Assembly (NCBI GenBank): GCA_027314765.1 | Contig: DAHVAF010000296.1 | Location: 1 to 32,830, forward strand | Source of the DNA: Clostridia bacterium | GTDB taxonomy: Bacteria; Bacillota; Sulfobacillia; RBS10-35; JAJYVM01 | Length of the DNA stretch: 32,830 nucleotides | Reading direction: 5' to 3' | Shown here: positions 16,186 through 24,401 of the stretch, in pieces | How the letters are laid out: each line of letters begins with the position of its first letter | Position numbering within the stretch: position 1 is the first letter of the stretch | Program-made: the position numbers and the translations under genes | The notes under the pieces: generated by a model | Told to the model about the DNA's origin: nothing | Seen by the model: only the letters and a program-made list of their open reading frames with translations | Database searches by the model: none

Positions 16186-16258
16186 CCCCGTCCCGCCAGG
16201 CGCCGCGCGCGACCTGGACCGCGCACCCTGGAAGGACACGCCACCTCCCTGGCGAAAC

Positions 16259-16279
16259 CGTCCCTCCACTGGAGGGACG
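16259..16279 (+). promoter_or_regulatory. Hairpin that contains the ribosome binding site of the NHL-repeat gene
   Basis: A perfect 9-bp stem, CGTCCCTCC / GGAGGGACG, with a 3-base loop ACT. The right arm is the Shine-Dalgarno sequence GGAGGGA for the ATG at 16285, nine bases from GGAGG to the start. In the folded RNA the ribosome binding site would be hidden. It could double as a terminator for the HU-like gene, though no U-tract follows. Confidence 0.6.
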
Positions 16280-16284
16280 CGCGC

Positions 16285-17700
16285 ATGCGGGTCGGCGCGG
16301 GCTGGCGGCTGGCGGCGGGGTTGGCTGCGCTGGGCGGACTCCTGCTGACGGCGGCCGCGCCGGCATGGGCGACGGCGGGCAACGTCGCCACCGTCGCCGG
16401 CAGCGCAAGCGGCGGCAACTCCGGGGCGCGGGGCTACGCGGGCGACGGCACGCCGGCGACGGGGTCGCAGGTGGCCATGTGGTACCCGCAGGGCGTGGCC
16501 GTCGACGCCGCGGGCGACATCTTCATCGCCGAGCCCATCAACAACGTCGTGCGTGCGGTGGCCGCCCACTCGGGCACCCTCCTCGGCATCCCGGTCGTGG
16601 CCGGCGACATCTACACGGTGGCCGGCAACGGCTACAGCTCGGACCCCGGCCAGGGGGTGCCGGGCGCCGGCGGCTACTCCGGCGACGGCGGCCCGGCGAC
16701 CGCGGCCAAGCTGAACCAGCCCCAGTCGGTCGCGACGGACGCGGCCGGCAACCTCTACATCGCCGACACCAACAACAACCGCATCCGCGAGGTCGCCGCC
16801 ACCAACCACGAGCAGTACGGGATCGCCATGAGGGCCGGCGACATCTACACGCTCGCGGGGAACGGCACGCAGGGCTTCTCGGACGGCCATGGCCTGGCCA
16901 GCAAGGCCGAGCTGTCGTTCCCGGAGGGCGTCGCCGTCGACCGCGCCGGGAACGTCTTCATCGCCGACTCGCTCAACAACCGCATCCGCGAGATCCCGGC
17001 GACCCCGGGGCTGTTCGGCGGCCACTTCCCGTTCAGCCACTTCGCCTTCAACCACCTGAGCTTCAACCTCTTCGGCTTCCACCTGCGCCTGCCCATGGAC
17101 GGCCGCATGCCCGCCCACATCGTGACGGTCGCGGGCAACGGCACGGCGGGCTTCTCCGGTGACGGCGGCTGGGCGCGGGCCGCGGAGCTGCGCCGGCCCA
17201 TGAATGTCGCCGCCGACGCCCGCGGCGACATCTTCTTCACGGATCAGGACACCTTCACGGGCCTGCACGGCGGCCGCATCCGCGAGATCGCGCGCTCCGA
17301 CCAGCTGAGCTTCGGCCAGCGCATGCGGCGCGGCCACATCTACACGCTGGCGGGCGGCGGGACGCAGGCGCCGACGACGGCGGGCGTGCCGGCCGCGGCC
17401 GCCAGCCTGAACGCGCCCTGGGGGATCGCCGTCGACAGCGCCGGCGACGTGATTTTCACGGAGTACCAGGCGTACACGGTCGACGTCCTGGCCGCCCAAA
17501 CGCGCAGCGCGTTCGGCGCCGCGCTGACGGCCGGCGACGTGTCGGTGGCGGCGGGCATCTCCGGCCAGCTCGGCTGCGGGGAGGGGCCTGGCACGGCGGC
17601 GCGCTTCGACTACCCTGCCGGCATCGCCCTGGACGGCGCCGGCAACGTGGACATCGCCGACTCATTCTGCGAGCGGGTGGCGCAGCTCTCCGGGAGCTGA
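16285..17700 (+). CDS. Exported NHL-repeat beta-propeller protein
   Basis: A 471-residue protein with a clear Sec signal peptide (MRVGAGWRLAAGLAALGGLL then an AWA cleavage site near 29). The rest is NHL propeller blades, recognisable by repeated text such as GVAVDAAGDIFIAE, SVATDAAGNLYIADTNNNRI and GIALDGAGNVDIADS, alternating with GDIYTVAGNG-type segments and YSGDGGPAT-like linkers. Such proteins are usually secreted or surface proteins of unknown ligand. Between two blades (about 242-275) is an odd insert rich in Phe and His with an FxFxH rhythm (HFPFSHFAFNHLSFN). Start at ATG 16285 with GGAGGGA upstream. No enzyme motif seen. Confidence 0.85.
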   Translation: MRVGAGWRLAAGLAALGGLLLTAAAPAWATAGNVATVAGSASGGNSGARGYAGDGTPATGSQVAMWYPQGVAVDAAGDIFIAEPINNVVRAVAAHSGTLLGIPVVAGDIYTVAGNGYSSDPGQGVPGAGGYSGDGGPATAAKLNQPQSVATDAAGNLYIADTNNNRIREVAATNHEQYGIAMRAGDIYTLAGNGTQGFSDGHGLASKAELSFPEGVAVDRAGNVFIADSLNNRIREIPATPGLFGGHFPFSHFAFNHLSFNLFGFHLRLPMDGRMPAHIVTVAGNGTAGFSGDGGWARAAELRRPMNVAADARGDIFFTDQDTFTGLHGGRIREIARSDQLSFGQRMRRGHIYTLAGGGTQAPTTAGVPAAAASLNAPWGIAVDSAGDVIFTEYQAYTVDVLAAQTRSAFGAALTAGDVSVAAGISGQLGCGEGPGTAARFDYPAGIALDGAGNVDIADSFCERVAQLSGS

Positions 17701-17917
17701 ACCGGCCGGCCCGGCCCCCGAAGCGCGAATGTTGGGCGGCGGCGCGTATGCGGCGTCGCCGCTGGCTCCATCCTGGCGCGGCTCCGCCGGTTGCATCACG
17801 CAAGCCTGCCGCCATCCTTGGCTCCGGCTCCGCTCGCGTCATCCGGACCCGTCACCCCGTCTCGTCGGAGGGGGCGCGCGGCGCGGCAGCGAAGCCCACC
17901 CGCGGGAGGGCTGCACC

Positions 17918-20900
17918 TTGGCTTCGCTCCGCGACCACCTGCTCTCAGGGCTCGACTGGCGGCTGATCGGCCCCCACCGCGGGGGGCGCGTCGTCGCCGT
18001 CGCCGGGGACCCCGCCGATGCCGCCACCTTCTACTTCGGGGCCTGCGCAGGCGGGGTCTGGAAGACCACCGACGCCGGCACCACGTGGCGCAACGTGTCC
18101 GACGGGTTCTTCGGGACGTCGGCCGTCGGTGCCATCGCCGTGGCGCCCTCCGATCCGAGCGTCGTGTACGCCGGGACGGGCGAGGCGACGATTCGCGGCA
18201 ACGTCTCGCACGGCGACGGGGTCTACCGCTCGACGGACGCGGGGCGCACCTGGCGCCACATCGGGCTCCGCGACAGCCGCCACATCGGGCGCATCGCCAT
18301 CCACCCGCAGGATCCCGATACGGCCTACGTGGCCGCCTTCGGCCACGCCTGGGGGGCGAGCCGCGAGCGCGGGGTCTTCCGCACGCGGGACGGCGGGCGC
18401 AGCTGGCAGCACGTGCTCTTCCAAAGCGAGCGCGCCGGGTGCCATGACCTCTCCCTCGACCCCAGCAACCCGCGCATCCTGTTCGCGGCCATCTGGCAGG
18501 CGCAGCGCCACCCGCACGCCCTCATCAGCGGCGGGCCGGAGTGCGGGCTCTGGCGGAGCCTGGACGGGGGCGACACCTGGGAGGACCTGAGCCGGCGGCC
18601 GGGGCTGCCGGCGGGGCTGCTGGGCAAGATCGGCGTGGCCGTGTCGCCGGCCCGGGCCGGGCGGGTGTGGGCCCTGGTCGAGGCGGAGGACGGCGCCGTC
18701 TTCCGCTCCGATGACTGCGGGGAGTCCTGGCTGCGGCTGAGCGAGGAGCCGCTGCTGCGCACGCGGCCCTGGTATTACATGCACATCACGGCCGACCCGG
18801 CCGACGCCGACACCGTCTGGGCCCAGGACTACAGCCTCTGGAAGTCGATCGACGGCGGCGCCACCTTCCACCGGCGGCCGAGCCCGCACGGGGACGAGCA
18901 CGCCCTGTGGATCGACCCCAAGAACCCGCGGCGGATGGTCAAGGGCGACGACGGCGGCGCGACGGTGACGTTCAATGGGGGCGACACCTGGACGACCCAG
19001 TACAACCAGCCGACGGCGCAGCTCTACCACGTCACGACCGACGACCAGGTGCCGTACCGGGTGTACGGCAGCCAGCAGGACAACACCGCCGTCAGCCTGC
19101 CGAGCTGGTCGCCGCACGGGGCCATCCACGCGCGCGACTGGTACGCGCCGGGCGGCGGCGAGAGCGGGTACATCGCCGTCAAGCCGGACGACCCGAACAT
19201 CGTGGTGGCGAGCGGGCCGGCCGGCCGCCGCGCCTACAACGACATCATGACGATGTACGACCACCGGACGCAGCAGCGCTGGAACATCACGGTCTGGCCC
19301 GAGCTCTACGGCTGGGGCGTCGGGGCCGAGGCGCTGAAGTACCGCCTGCAGTGGACCTTCCCCATCCACTTCTCATGCCACGACCCGAACGTGCTGTACG
19401 TGGCGGGCAACGTGCTCTTCCGGTCGCTCGACCTCGGCGCCAGCTTCGAGGCGATCAGCCCCGACCTGACGCGCAACGACCCCAGCCGCCTCGGGGCGTC
19501 GGGTGGGCCGATCACCCGCGACAACACGGGCGCCGAGGTGTACTGCACGATCTTCGCCCTGGCCGAGTCGCCGCAGCGGGCCGGGGTGCTGTGGGCGGGG
19601 AGCGACGACGGGCTCATGCACCTGACGGAGGATGGGGGCCGGACGTGGCGCGCCATCACGCCGCCCGCGGACCTGCTGCCCGAGTTGGCGCTGATCAGCA
19701 TGATCGCACCCTCGCCCCACGACCCCGCCACCTCCTACGTGGCGGCCACCCGGTACAAGCTGGACGACACGCTGCCCTACCTGCTGAAGACGGCGGACTA
19801 TGGGCGCACTTGGACCTCGGTGGCCGGGGACCTGCCGCCGGGCGAGTTCACCCGCGTCGTGCGCGAGGATCCGGTGCGGCCGGGGCTGCTGTACGCCGGG
19901 ACCGAGACCGGCATCTGGGTGTCGTGGGACGACGGCGGGCACTGGCACCGGATGCGCGGCCGGCTGCCGGTCGTGCCGATCCACGACCTGGTGGTGAAGG
20001 GCGATGAGCTCATCGTCGCCACCCATGGCCGCTCGTTCTGGGTGCTGGACGACCTGACGCCCCTGCGGACGTGGCAGGAGGGCGCCGAGGGCGCCCTCCT
20101 ATTCCCGCCGCGGCCGCGGCTGCGCCTCCGCACGGCAGCCGGGTTCCGCGGGGACCCGCTGCCCGGCGCCGTGAACTACCACAACGTGGACACGGTCCGG
20201 GCGTCGGCCTGGGTGCGGCGGCTCCCGAGCGGGGAGGTCGCCGCGGAGTACGCCGACGTCGGGGAGAACCCGCCGGAGGGCGTGGTGGTCTGGTACCACC
20301 TGCCGGAGGCGGCCAGGACCCCACCCAGCCTGGCCATCCTCGACGCCGACGGGCGCGTGCTGCGCGAGTTCGCCGGGGCGGACGTGCCGGGGCGAGCTGG
20401 CCTCAACCGCTTTGAGTGGAACCTGCGGCTGCCGGGCGCCACGCCCGTGGGGGCCGCCGACCTGCAGCCGTGGGAGCGCCCGGACGGGCCGCTCGTGCTG
20501 CCGGGCCGATACAGCGTGCGGGTCACCGTGGACAGCTGGCGGGCGGCGGCGGCGTTCGAGCTGCGCCCCGACCCGCGCGTGCGGACGGGCGGGGAGGACC
20601 TGGCGGCGCAGCAGGCCATGCTCCTCTCGATCCGCGACCGGCTGAGCCAGACGAATGAGACCATCAACGCCATCGACGCCCTGCGCGGTCAGCTGGTGGA
20701 CTGGGACCGGCGCGCCTGGGCGCGGGCGGGGGTGGTGGAGGGCGCCGCGTCGCGGCTGCGTGCAGAACTTGAATCGATTCGGGGCCAGCTGATCGATGTG
20801 CACATGCGGGGCAGCCAGCTCTGGGCGAGCGGCCTGCACGAGAAGCTCAACGCCCTGTTCGCCTCCGTCGACAGCGCGGATTACGCGCCGCCGCGGCAGG

Positions 20901-21037
20901 CCCGCGCGGTGTTCACGGAGCTGTCGGCCCAGGTCGTCGACCTGTCGGCGCGCTTCCAGAGCCTGTTGGCCGAGGAGGTGCCGGCCCTGAACGCGGCGAT
21001 CGCGGCCGCGGGTATGGGCCCGGTCGGGCTGGCGTAG
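17918..21037 (+). CDS. BNR/Asp-box (VPS10/sortilin-like) propeller protein, 1039 residues
   Basis: A very large protein, annotated in relatives as glycosyl hydrolase, sialidase-like or VPS10-domain protein. I count about eleven Asp-box turns of the S/T-x-D-x-G-x-T-W type, for example TTDAGTTW, STDAGRTW, TRDGGRSW, SLDGGDTW, TEDGGRTW and TADYGRTW. It begins DWRLIGPHRGGRV and VWKTTD, typical for this group. After the propeller (to about residue 715) comes a beta-rich part and then a helical C-terminus (about 870-1020). Catalytic function is unproven for the family. Most relatives I recall are exported, but this one shows no signal peptide. TTG at 17918 is chosen because GGGAGGG lies seven bases upstream and it gives the usual N-terminus; the open frame extends further upstream in unlikely sequence. 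Confidence 0.85.
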   Translation: MASLRDHLLSGLDWRLIGPHRGGRVVAVAGDPADAATFYFGACAGGVWKTTDAGTTWRNVSDGFFGTSAVGAIAVAPSDPSVVYAGTGEATIRGNVSHGDGVYRSTDAGRTWRHIGLRDSRHIGRIAIHPQDPDTAYVAAFGHAWGASRERGVFRTRDGGRSWQHVLFQSERAGCHDLSLDPSNPRILFAAIWQAQRHPHALISGGPECGLWRSLDGGDTWEDLSRRPGLPAGLLGKIGVAVSPARAGRVWALVEAEDGAVFRSDDCGESWLRLSEEPLLRTRPWYYMHITADPADADTVWAQDYSLWKSIDGGATFHRRPSPHGDEHALWIDPKNPRRMVKGDDGGATVTFNGGDTWTTQYNQPTAQLYHVTTDDQVPYRVYGSQQDNTAVSLPSWSPHGAIHARDWYAPGGGESGYIAVKPDDPNIVVASGPAGRRAYNDIMTMYDHRTQQRWNITVWPELYGWGVGAEALKYRLQWTFPIHFSCHDPNVLYVAGNVLFRSLDLGASFEAISPDLTRNDPSRLGASGGPITRDNTGAEVYCTIFALAESPQRAGVLWAGSDDGLMHLTEDGGRTWRAITPPADLLPELALISMIAPSPHDPATSYVAATRYKLDDTLPYLLKTADYGRTWTSVAGDLPPGEFTRVVREDPVRPGLLYAGTETGIWVSWDDGGHWHRMRGRLPVVPIHDLVVKGDELIVATHGRSFWVLDDLTPLRTWQEGAEGALLFPPRPRLRLRTAAGFRGDPLPGAVNYHNVDTVRASAWVRRLPSGEVAAEYADVGENPPEGVVVWYHLPEAARTPPSLAILDADGRVLREFAGADVPGRAGLNRFEWNLRLPGATPVGAADLQPWERPDGPLVLPGRYSVRVTVDSWRAAAAFELRPDPRVRTGGEDLAAQQAMLLSIRDRLSQTNETINAIDALRGQLVDWDRRAWARAGVVEGAASRLRAELESIRGQLIDVHMRGSQLWASGLHEKLNALFASVDSADYAPPRQARAVFTELSAQVVDLSARFQSLLAEEVPALNAAIAAAGMGPVGLA

Positions 21038-21063
21038 GGCGCGGCGGTCGCGCCGCGCCCTAC
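21034..21063 (+). terminator. 13-bp-stem hairpin at the end of the BNR gene
   Basis: Perfect stem GTAGGGCGCGGCG / CGCCGCGCCCTAC with loop GTCG. It begins one base before the TAG stop codon of the BNR protein gene, so the stop lies within the left arm. There is no U-tract after it. Confidence 0.65.
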
Positions 21064-21313
21064 ACCATGTGCGGTTGGGGTTTGGCGAGGCCCCCCCCGG
21101 ACGGCGCGATGGGCAGCGCTGGCCGCGCACAGCGGCACGGGTGGCCGGGCCTCAGGTTGCGCGAGGCCGCGACGGACCGTGGGGGGCGCCCGGGGCGCGC
21201 ACAGGCGAGCCACGGGGGCGTCGGGGAGGCGCTTGCGGGTAATGGTCGCCGGCCGCGGCGATGCCCCGCCGTCGCTGGCGACCGGGCGCACGCGGCAGAG
21301 AGGGGGAGCGCAG
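21064..21313 (+). other. 250-bp leader before the FAH-family gene
   Basis: No gene seen. Inverted repeats include GGTCGCC (21244-21250) with GGCGACC (21277-21283), which could form a leader hairpin about 30 bases before the start codon, and an AGAGGGGGAG ribosome binding site at the end. I see no promoter I would defend. Confidence 0.35.
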
Positions 21314-22330
21314 ATGAAGGTCGTGGTATTCGGTCCGGCGCGGCGGGTGGGCGTCCTCCGGGACGGGCGGGTTGTGGACGCATGCTTGGCCCGGGCGAAG
21401 CTCCTCGGGGAGCGCGAGGGAGAGCCGCATCCGCGGGCGCTGGCCCGTGCCCAGGTGCCTCCGGACCTGGCGGCGTTCATCGGGAGCGGGCCGGACGGGC
21501 TGCGCCGGGCGCAGGAGGCGGTGGAGTACGCTCTGGCGGCCGGGCCGGATCCCCGCGGCCTCGATGGCGAACCCATCGCGCACGACGCGGCTGGGGTGAA
21601 GCTGCACGCGCCCCTGCCGGCGGGCGCGCGGGTCGCCTGCGCTGGCGGCACCTTCGCCGACCACGCCGCCGCCATGGCCAGGAGCCGGGGCGGGCAGCAG
21701 GCTGCCGACTTCGCCACGCACGCCGAGGAGATGCGCCGGCGCGGCATCTGGGGCTTCTGGAAGGTCGGCCGCGAGGCGGTCGGGCCTGGCGGCACAATCA
21801 TCTACCCCGCGCGGACGCGGCGCCTGGACTACGAGGGCGAGCTGGCGATCGTGCTCGGGCGGCGGGGCAAGGACATCCCGGCGGGGGACTGGCGGCCGCA
21901 CGTCTGGGGCGTGACGCTGCTGGGCGACTGGAGCATCCGCGACTCGCGCGAGCAGGCGGGGCCCCTGACCTTCGCCCGCGGGAAGAACTTCGACACGTCG
22001 TTCTCCCTCGGACCCTGCATCGCCGTCGATGAGGTGGACCCGGCGGCCGTCGACGTGGAGACGCTGGTGAACGGCGAGCGCCGCCAGCAGTACAACACGC
22101 GCGACATGGTGTTCTCGTTCGGCGACTACCTCGCCTACCTGTCGGCGGACATGACGCTTTACCCCGGCGACATCGTGAGCGGCGGCACGGCGGCGGGGAC
22201 GGCGCAGGACAGCAGCCCCCTGCTGGGCGACGGCCAGGTGGATCCGGCCCGGTTCCTCAAGGTGGGGGACACGGTCGAGATCCGCTCCCCGGCCGTCGGC
22301 ACCCTGGCGGCGCGCGTGGTGGAGAAGTAG
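21314..22330 (+). CDS. Fumarylacetoacetate hydrolase (FAH) family protein
   Basis: A 338-residue enzyme of the FAH superfamily, which hydrolyses or decarboxylates beta-diketo or 2-keto-enol acids in aromatic and sugar-acid breakdown using a divalent metal. The metal site is visible: Asp172, Glu174 and Glu176 in LDYEGELAIV and Asp205 in TLLGDWSIRD, with Lys224 in ARGKNFDTSF close to the active site. The last third has VNGERRQQYNT and YPGDIVSGGTAAG, both normal for the family. The exact substrate cannot be decided; fumarylpyruvate, 2-keto-3-deoxy sugar acids and ureidoglycolate-like compounds are all possible. ATG 21314 has GGGGGAG six bases upstream. Convergent with the beta-lactamase-fold gene. 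Confidence 0.88.
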   Translation: MKVVVFGPARRVGVLRDGRVVDACLARAKLLGEREGEPHPRALARAQVPPDLAAFIGSGPDGLRRAQEAVEYALAAGPDPRGLDGEPIAHDAAGVKLHAPLPAGARVACAGGTFADHAAAMARSRGGQQAADFATHAEEMRRRGIWGFWKVGREAVGPGGTIIYPARTRRLDYEGELAIVLGRRGKDIPAGDWRPHVWGVTLLGDWSIRDSREQAGPLTFARGKNFDTSFSLGPCIAVDEVDPAAVDVETLVNGERRQQYNTRDMVFSFGDYLAYLSADMTLYPGDIVSGGTAAGTAQDSSPLLGDGQVDPARFLKVGDTVEIRSPAVGTLAARVVEK

Positions 22331-22336
22331 GCGGCG

Positions 22337-22366
22337 GACGGGGCCGGCCCGTGGGGCGGCCCCGTC
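22337..22366. terminator. Hairpin between convergent FAH and beta-lactamase-fold genes
   Basis: Perfect 10-bp stem GACGGGGCCG / CGGCCCCGTC with a 10-base loop. It fills the 34-bp gap between the two convergent genes and its right arm overlaps the stop codon of the minus-strand gene. No U-tract on either strand. Confidence 0.65.
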
Positions 22367-23189
22367 AGGTCCCGAAACGGTCGGCGATGACCTGCCCGAC
22401 GCGTCCCAGCAGCCGCGCCGGCTCCGCCTCGGGCGCCAGGCTGCGGTCGGCGGCCTCATTGGCGAAGGCCACCGCCACCACTGTGGTGTGCGGCCAGAGC
22501 AGGATCGCGGTATCGCAGCGCACCCCGCCAGCGAAGCCGGTCTTATTGGCGATCCGCAGCACGTCCGTGCGCCCCTCTGCCTTGGCGCGGGCATAGGGCG
22601 TGAACGTCAGGTAGCGAGGGAGCAGGTCGACATACTGCTGCCGGCCCATCATGTCGAGGATGGGGGCACAGGCCGCGGGACTCACCCACGTGCCCCGCGC
22701 GATCTTCTCGAGGGCCGCCGCGAACTCGCGCGGCGTGCTCTCGGCGAAGCGCCCGATGTCGCGGCCGATTTCGGCGAACTCGATCCTGCGATGCAGCCGC
22801 GTCGCCGTCAGGCCGAGCCCGGCGATCGAGCCGTTGATCGCCTCAAGGCCGAGCAGGTCGATGAGCATGTTGGTGGCGGTGTTGTCGCTCAGGACCGTCA
22901 TGAGCATGGCCAGGTCCCGGAGCGGCAGCTCAATCCCGGCGGACAGCTCCTTGAGCACCCCCGAGCCGCCCACCTGCTGGTCGGCGCGCACGGGAAGGCG
23001 CTGCTCAAGCGTGAGGTCGCCCGCGGCCACGCGCCGCACGAGCTCCATGAGGATGAAGACCTTGATGCAGCTGGCCGTCGGGTAGACGCCGTCGGGGTCG
23101 AGCGCCAGCGTCGCACCGGTGCTCAGGTCCTTCGCAAAAACGCCCACCCGGCCGTTGAAGCCGGCGGCGAGGTCCTCCAGCGAGGCCAT
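22365..23189 (-). CDS. Class A beta-lactamase-fold serine hydrolase, cytoplasmic form
   Basis: A 274-residue protein with the three active-site elements of class A beta-lactamases: SxxK as Ser40-C-I-Lys43, SDN at 101-103 and KTG at 216-218. The usual omega-loop ExxLN with the general-base Glu166 is not seen; the segment before STPREFAAAL reads RRIEFAEIGRDIGRFAE. There is also no signal peptide with the start I choose (ATG 23189, GGAGGTGG seven bases upstream). Both points argue against a simple secreted antibiotic-resistance enzyme and for a related serine hydrolase acting inside the cell, perhaps on peptides or esters. Resistance should not be assumed. The HxlR regulator gene lies upstream on the same strand. 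Confidence 0.8.
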   Translation of the reverse strand: MASLEDLAAGFNGRVGVFAKDLSTGATLALDPDGVYPTASCIKVFILMELVRRVAAGDLTLEQRLPVRADQQVGGSGVLKELSAGIELPLRDLAMLMTVLSDNTATNMLIDLLGLEAINGSIAGLGLTATRLHRRIEFAEIGRDIGRFAESTPREFAAALEKIARGTWVSPAACAPILDMMGRQQYVDLLPRYLTFTPYARAKAEGRTDVLRIANKTGFAGGVRCDTAILLWPHTTVVAVAFANEAADRSLAPEAEPARLLGRVGQVIADRFGT

Positions 23190-23253
23190 CGTTCCACCTC
23201 CCAGCGCCCGACTTCGGCGCCGGCCGTCACGCACCCGTCCGCCCGGGCACGCC

Positions 23254-23889
23254 CTACCGCTCGACCGGCTGAACCCGCTCCAGGGCCGCGGCGTCGCCCT
23301 CGACCTCCAGCCCCTGGCGGCGCGCCTCGTCGAGTGCGAGCCGCCGGCTCAGGACCCCGTGGATCAGGTTGGGCGGCCCGCTGACGACAGCATCCGGATT
23401 CCGCGCCGAGCCCGGCCGGGCGCGGACCCTGCCGCCTGCGGTCTCGATCACCGCCGGCCCGTCGCCGGTTCGCACCTCGATCACGACCGGATCGGCGTCG
23501 GGGGTCGGGTCGTGGTAGTAGAGCTCGAGCGGCAGCGCGAGCCAATAGGCGTGGAATACGTCATCGTCCCGCGCCTCGGCCAGCAGGGGTGCACCCCACC
23601 GACCCAGTTCGCGGATGACGGGCACCAGGTCCTCACCCCGCGGCGTGAGGCGGAAGAGCGTGGTGGCGACGGGGGGCGGCGCCACTTCGCGGCTGATCAC
23701 CCCGACCCCCTCCAACTGCTGCAGGCGGTCCGCCAACAGGTTGGTGGCGATGCCGGGCAGGCCGCGCTTGATGTCGGTGTACCGGCAGGCGCCCTGCAGC
23801 AGCAGCTCGCGCACGATGAGCAGGGACCACCGGTCGCCGATGGCGTCAAGCGCCTTCGCCAGTGCGCAGAACTGGCCATAGGATCGCAT
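23254..23889 (-). CDS. HxlR-family transcriptional regulator with C-terminal SCP2-like domain
   Basis: A 211-residue winged-helix regulator. The first 100 residues match HxlR proteins: an N-terminal Cys8 followed by ALDAIGDRWSLLIVRELLL, then YTDIKRGLPGIATNLLADRL (recognition helix region) and the wing TLFRLTPRGEDL. The C-terminal half (about 110-211), with VVIEVRTGDGPAVIETAGG and NPDAVVSGPPNLIHGVLSRR, resembles the SCP2/sterol-carrier-like domain fused to some HxlR proteins, which may bind a small hydrophobic ligand. ATG 23889 has GGAGGG six bases upstream. It is divergent from a VOC gene and their promoters overlap, so control of itself and the VOC gene is likely. Confidence 0.85.
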   Translation of the reverse strand: MRSYGQFCALAKALDAIGDRWSLLIVRELLLQGACRYTDIKRGLPGIATNLLADRLQQLEGVGVISREVAPPPVATTLFRLTPRGEDLVPVIRELGRWGAPLLAEARDDDVFHAYWLALPLELYYHDPTPDADPVVIEVRTGDGPAVIETAGGRVRARPGSARNPDAVVSGPPNLIHGVLSRRLALDEARRQGLEVEGDAAALERVQPVER

Positions 23890-23933
23890 CGTTAGCCCTC
23901 CGTCCACGACGAGGCTAGCACACGCGGTCGGAA

Positions 23934-23978
23934 ATTGTCCATCTGTAACTTGACTTTCTCAATCTGTTGGACGAACAT
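23934..23978. promoter_or_regulatory. Overlapping divergent promoters of HxlR regulator and VOC gene
   Basis: This is the most AT-rich patch of the surrounding region. On the minus strand TTGAGA (23962-23957) and GACAAT (23939-23934) are 17 bases apart, a good sigma-70/sigma-A pair. On the plus strand TTGACT (23950-23955) is followed after 17 bases by GAACAT (23973-23978), a weaker -10. The pairs overlap, and GTCCA (23937-23941) and TGGAC (23968-23972) form an inverted repeat that could be the operator of the HxlR protein. Confidence 0.6.
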
Positions 23979-24030
23979 TGGCAGTAGGCCGGCCGGCTGA
24001 TGTTCGACGCACCGAGGAGGAGATCAGACG

Positions 24031-24384
24031 ATGGGCAATCCGGTGACCCACTTCGAGATCGTCGGCCGTGACGCCGACGCCCTGCAGGCCTTCTACCGGG
24101 ACGCCTTCGGGTGGGAGACCGTGCCCGCCGGCCGGGCCTACGCCATGGTCCACACGGGCGCCGGGACCCACGGCGGTGTCGGCGTGGCGCCGGAAGGCGG
24201 TGGCGCCAGCCGGGTCACCGTCTATATCGCCGTCGACGACCTGGATGCCGCCCTCGACAGGGTCGAGCGGCTCGGTGGGCGGACCGTCCTGGCTCCGCTT
24301 CATGTGCCCAACGGGCCAAGCATCGCCCTCTTCAGCGATCCCGAAGGGCACGTGATCGGACTGGCCAAGCCCCCGGCCCGCTGA
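24031..24384 (+). CDS. VOC (glyoxalase/bleomycin-resistance) family protein
   Basis: A 117-residue single-domain-sized member of the vicinal oxygen chelate superfamily. It has the N-terminal beta strand THFEIVGRDADALQAFYRDAFGWE, the middle VYIAVDDLDAALDRVERLGG and the final IALFSDPEGHVIGL, with His7 and the terminal Glu/His region as possible metal ligands. Function of such small members is not predictable; they often dimerise and act on or bind small electrophilic compounds. ATG 24031 has GGAGGAGAT upstream. Its divergent neighbour is the HxlR regulator, a common pairing in which the regulator senses an electrophile or aldehyde. Confidence 0.85.
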   Translation: MGNPVTHFEIVGRDADALQAFYRDAFGWETVPAGRAYAMVHTGAGTHGGVGVAPEGGGASRVTVYIAVDDLDAALDRVERLGGRTVLAPLHVPNGPSIALFSDPEGHVIGLAKPPAR

Positions 24385-24401
24385 GCGCGGAGGCGGCGTG
24401 G

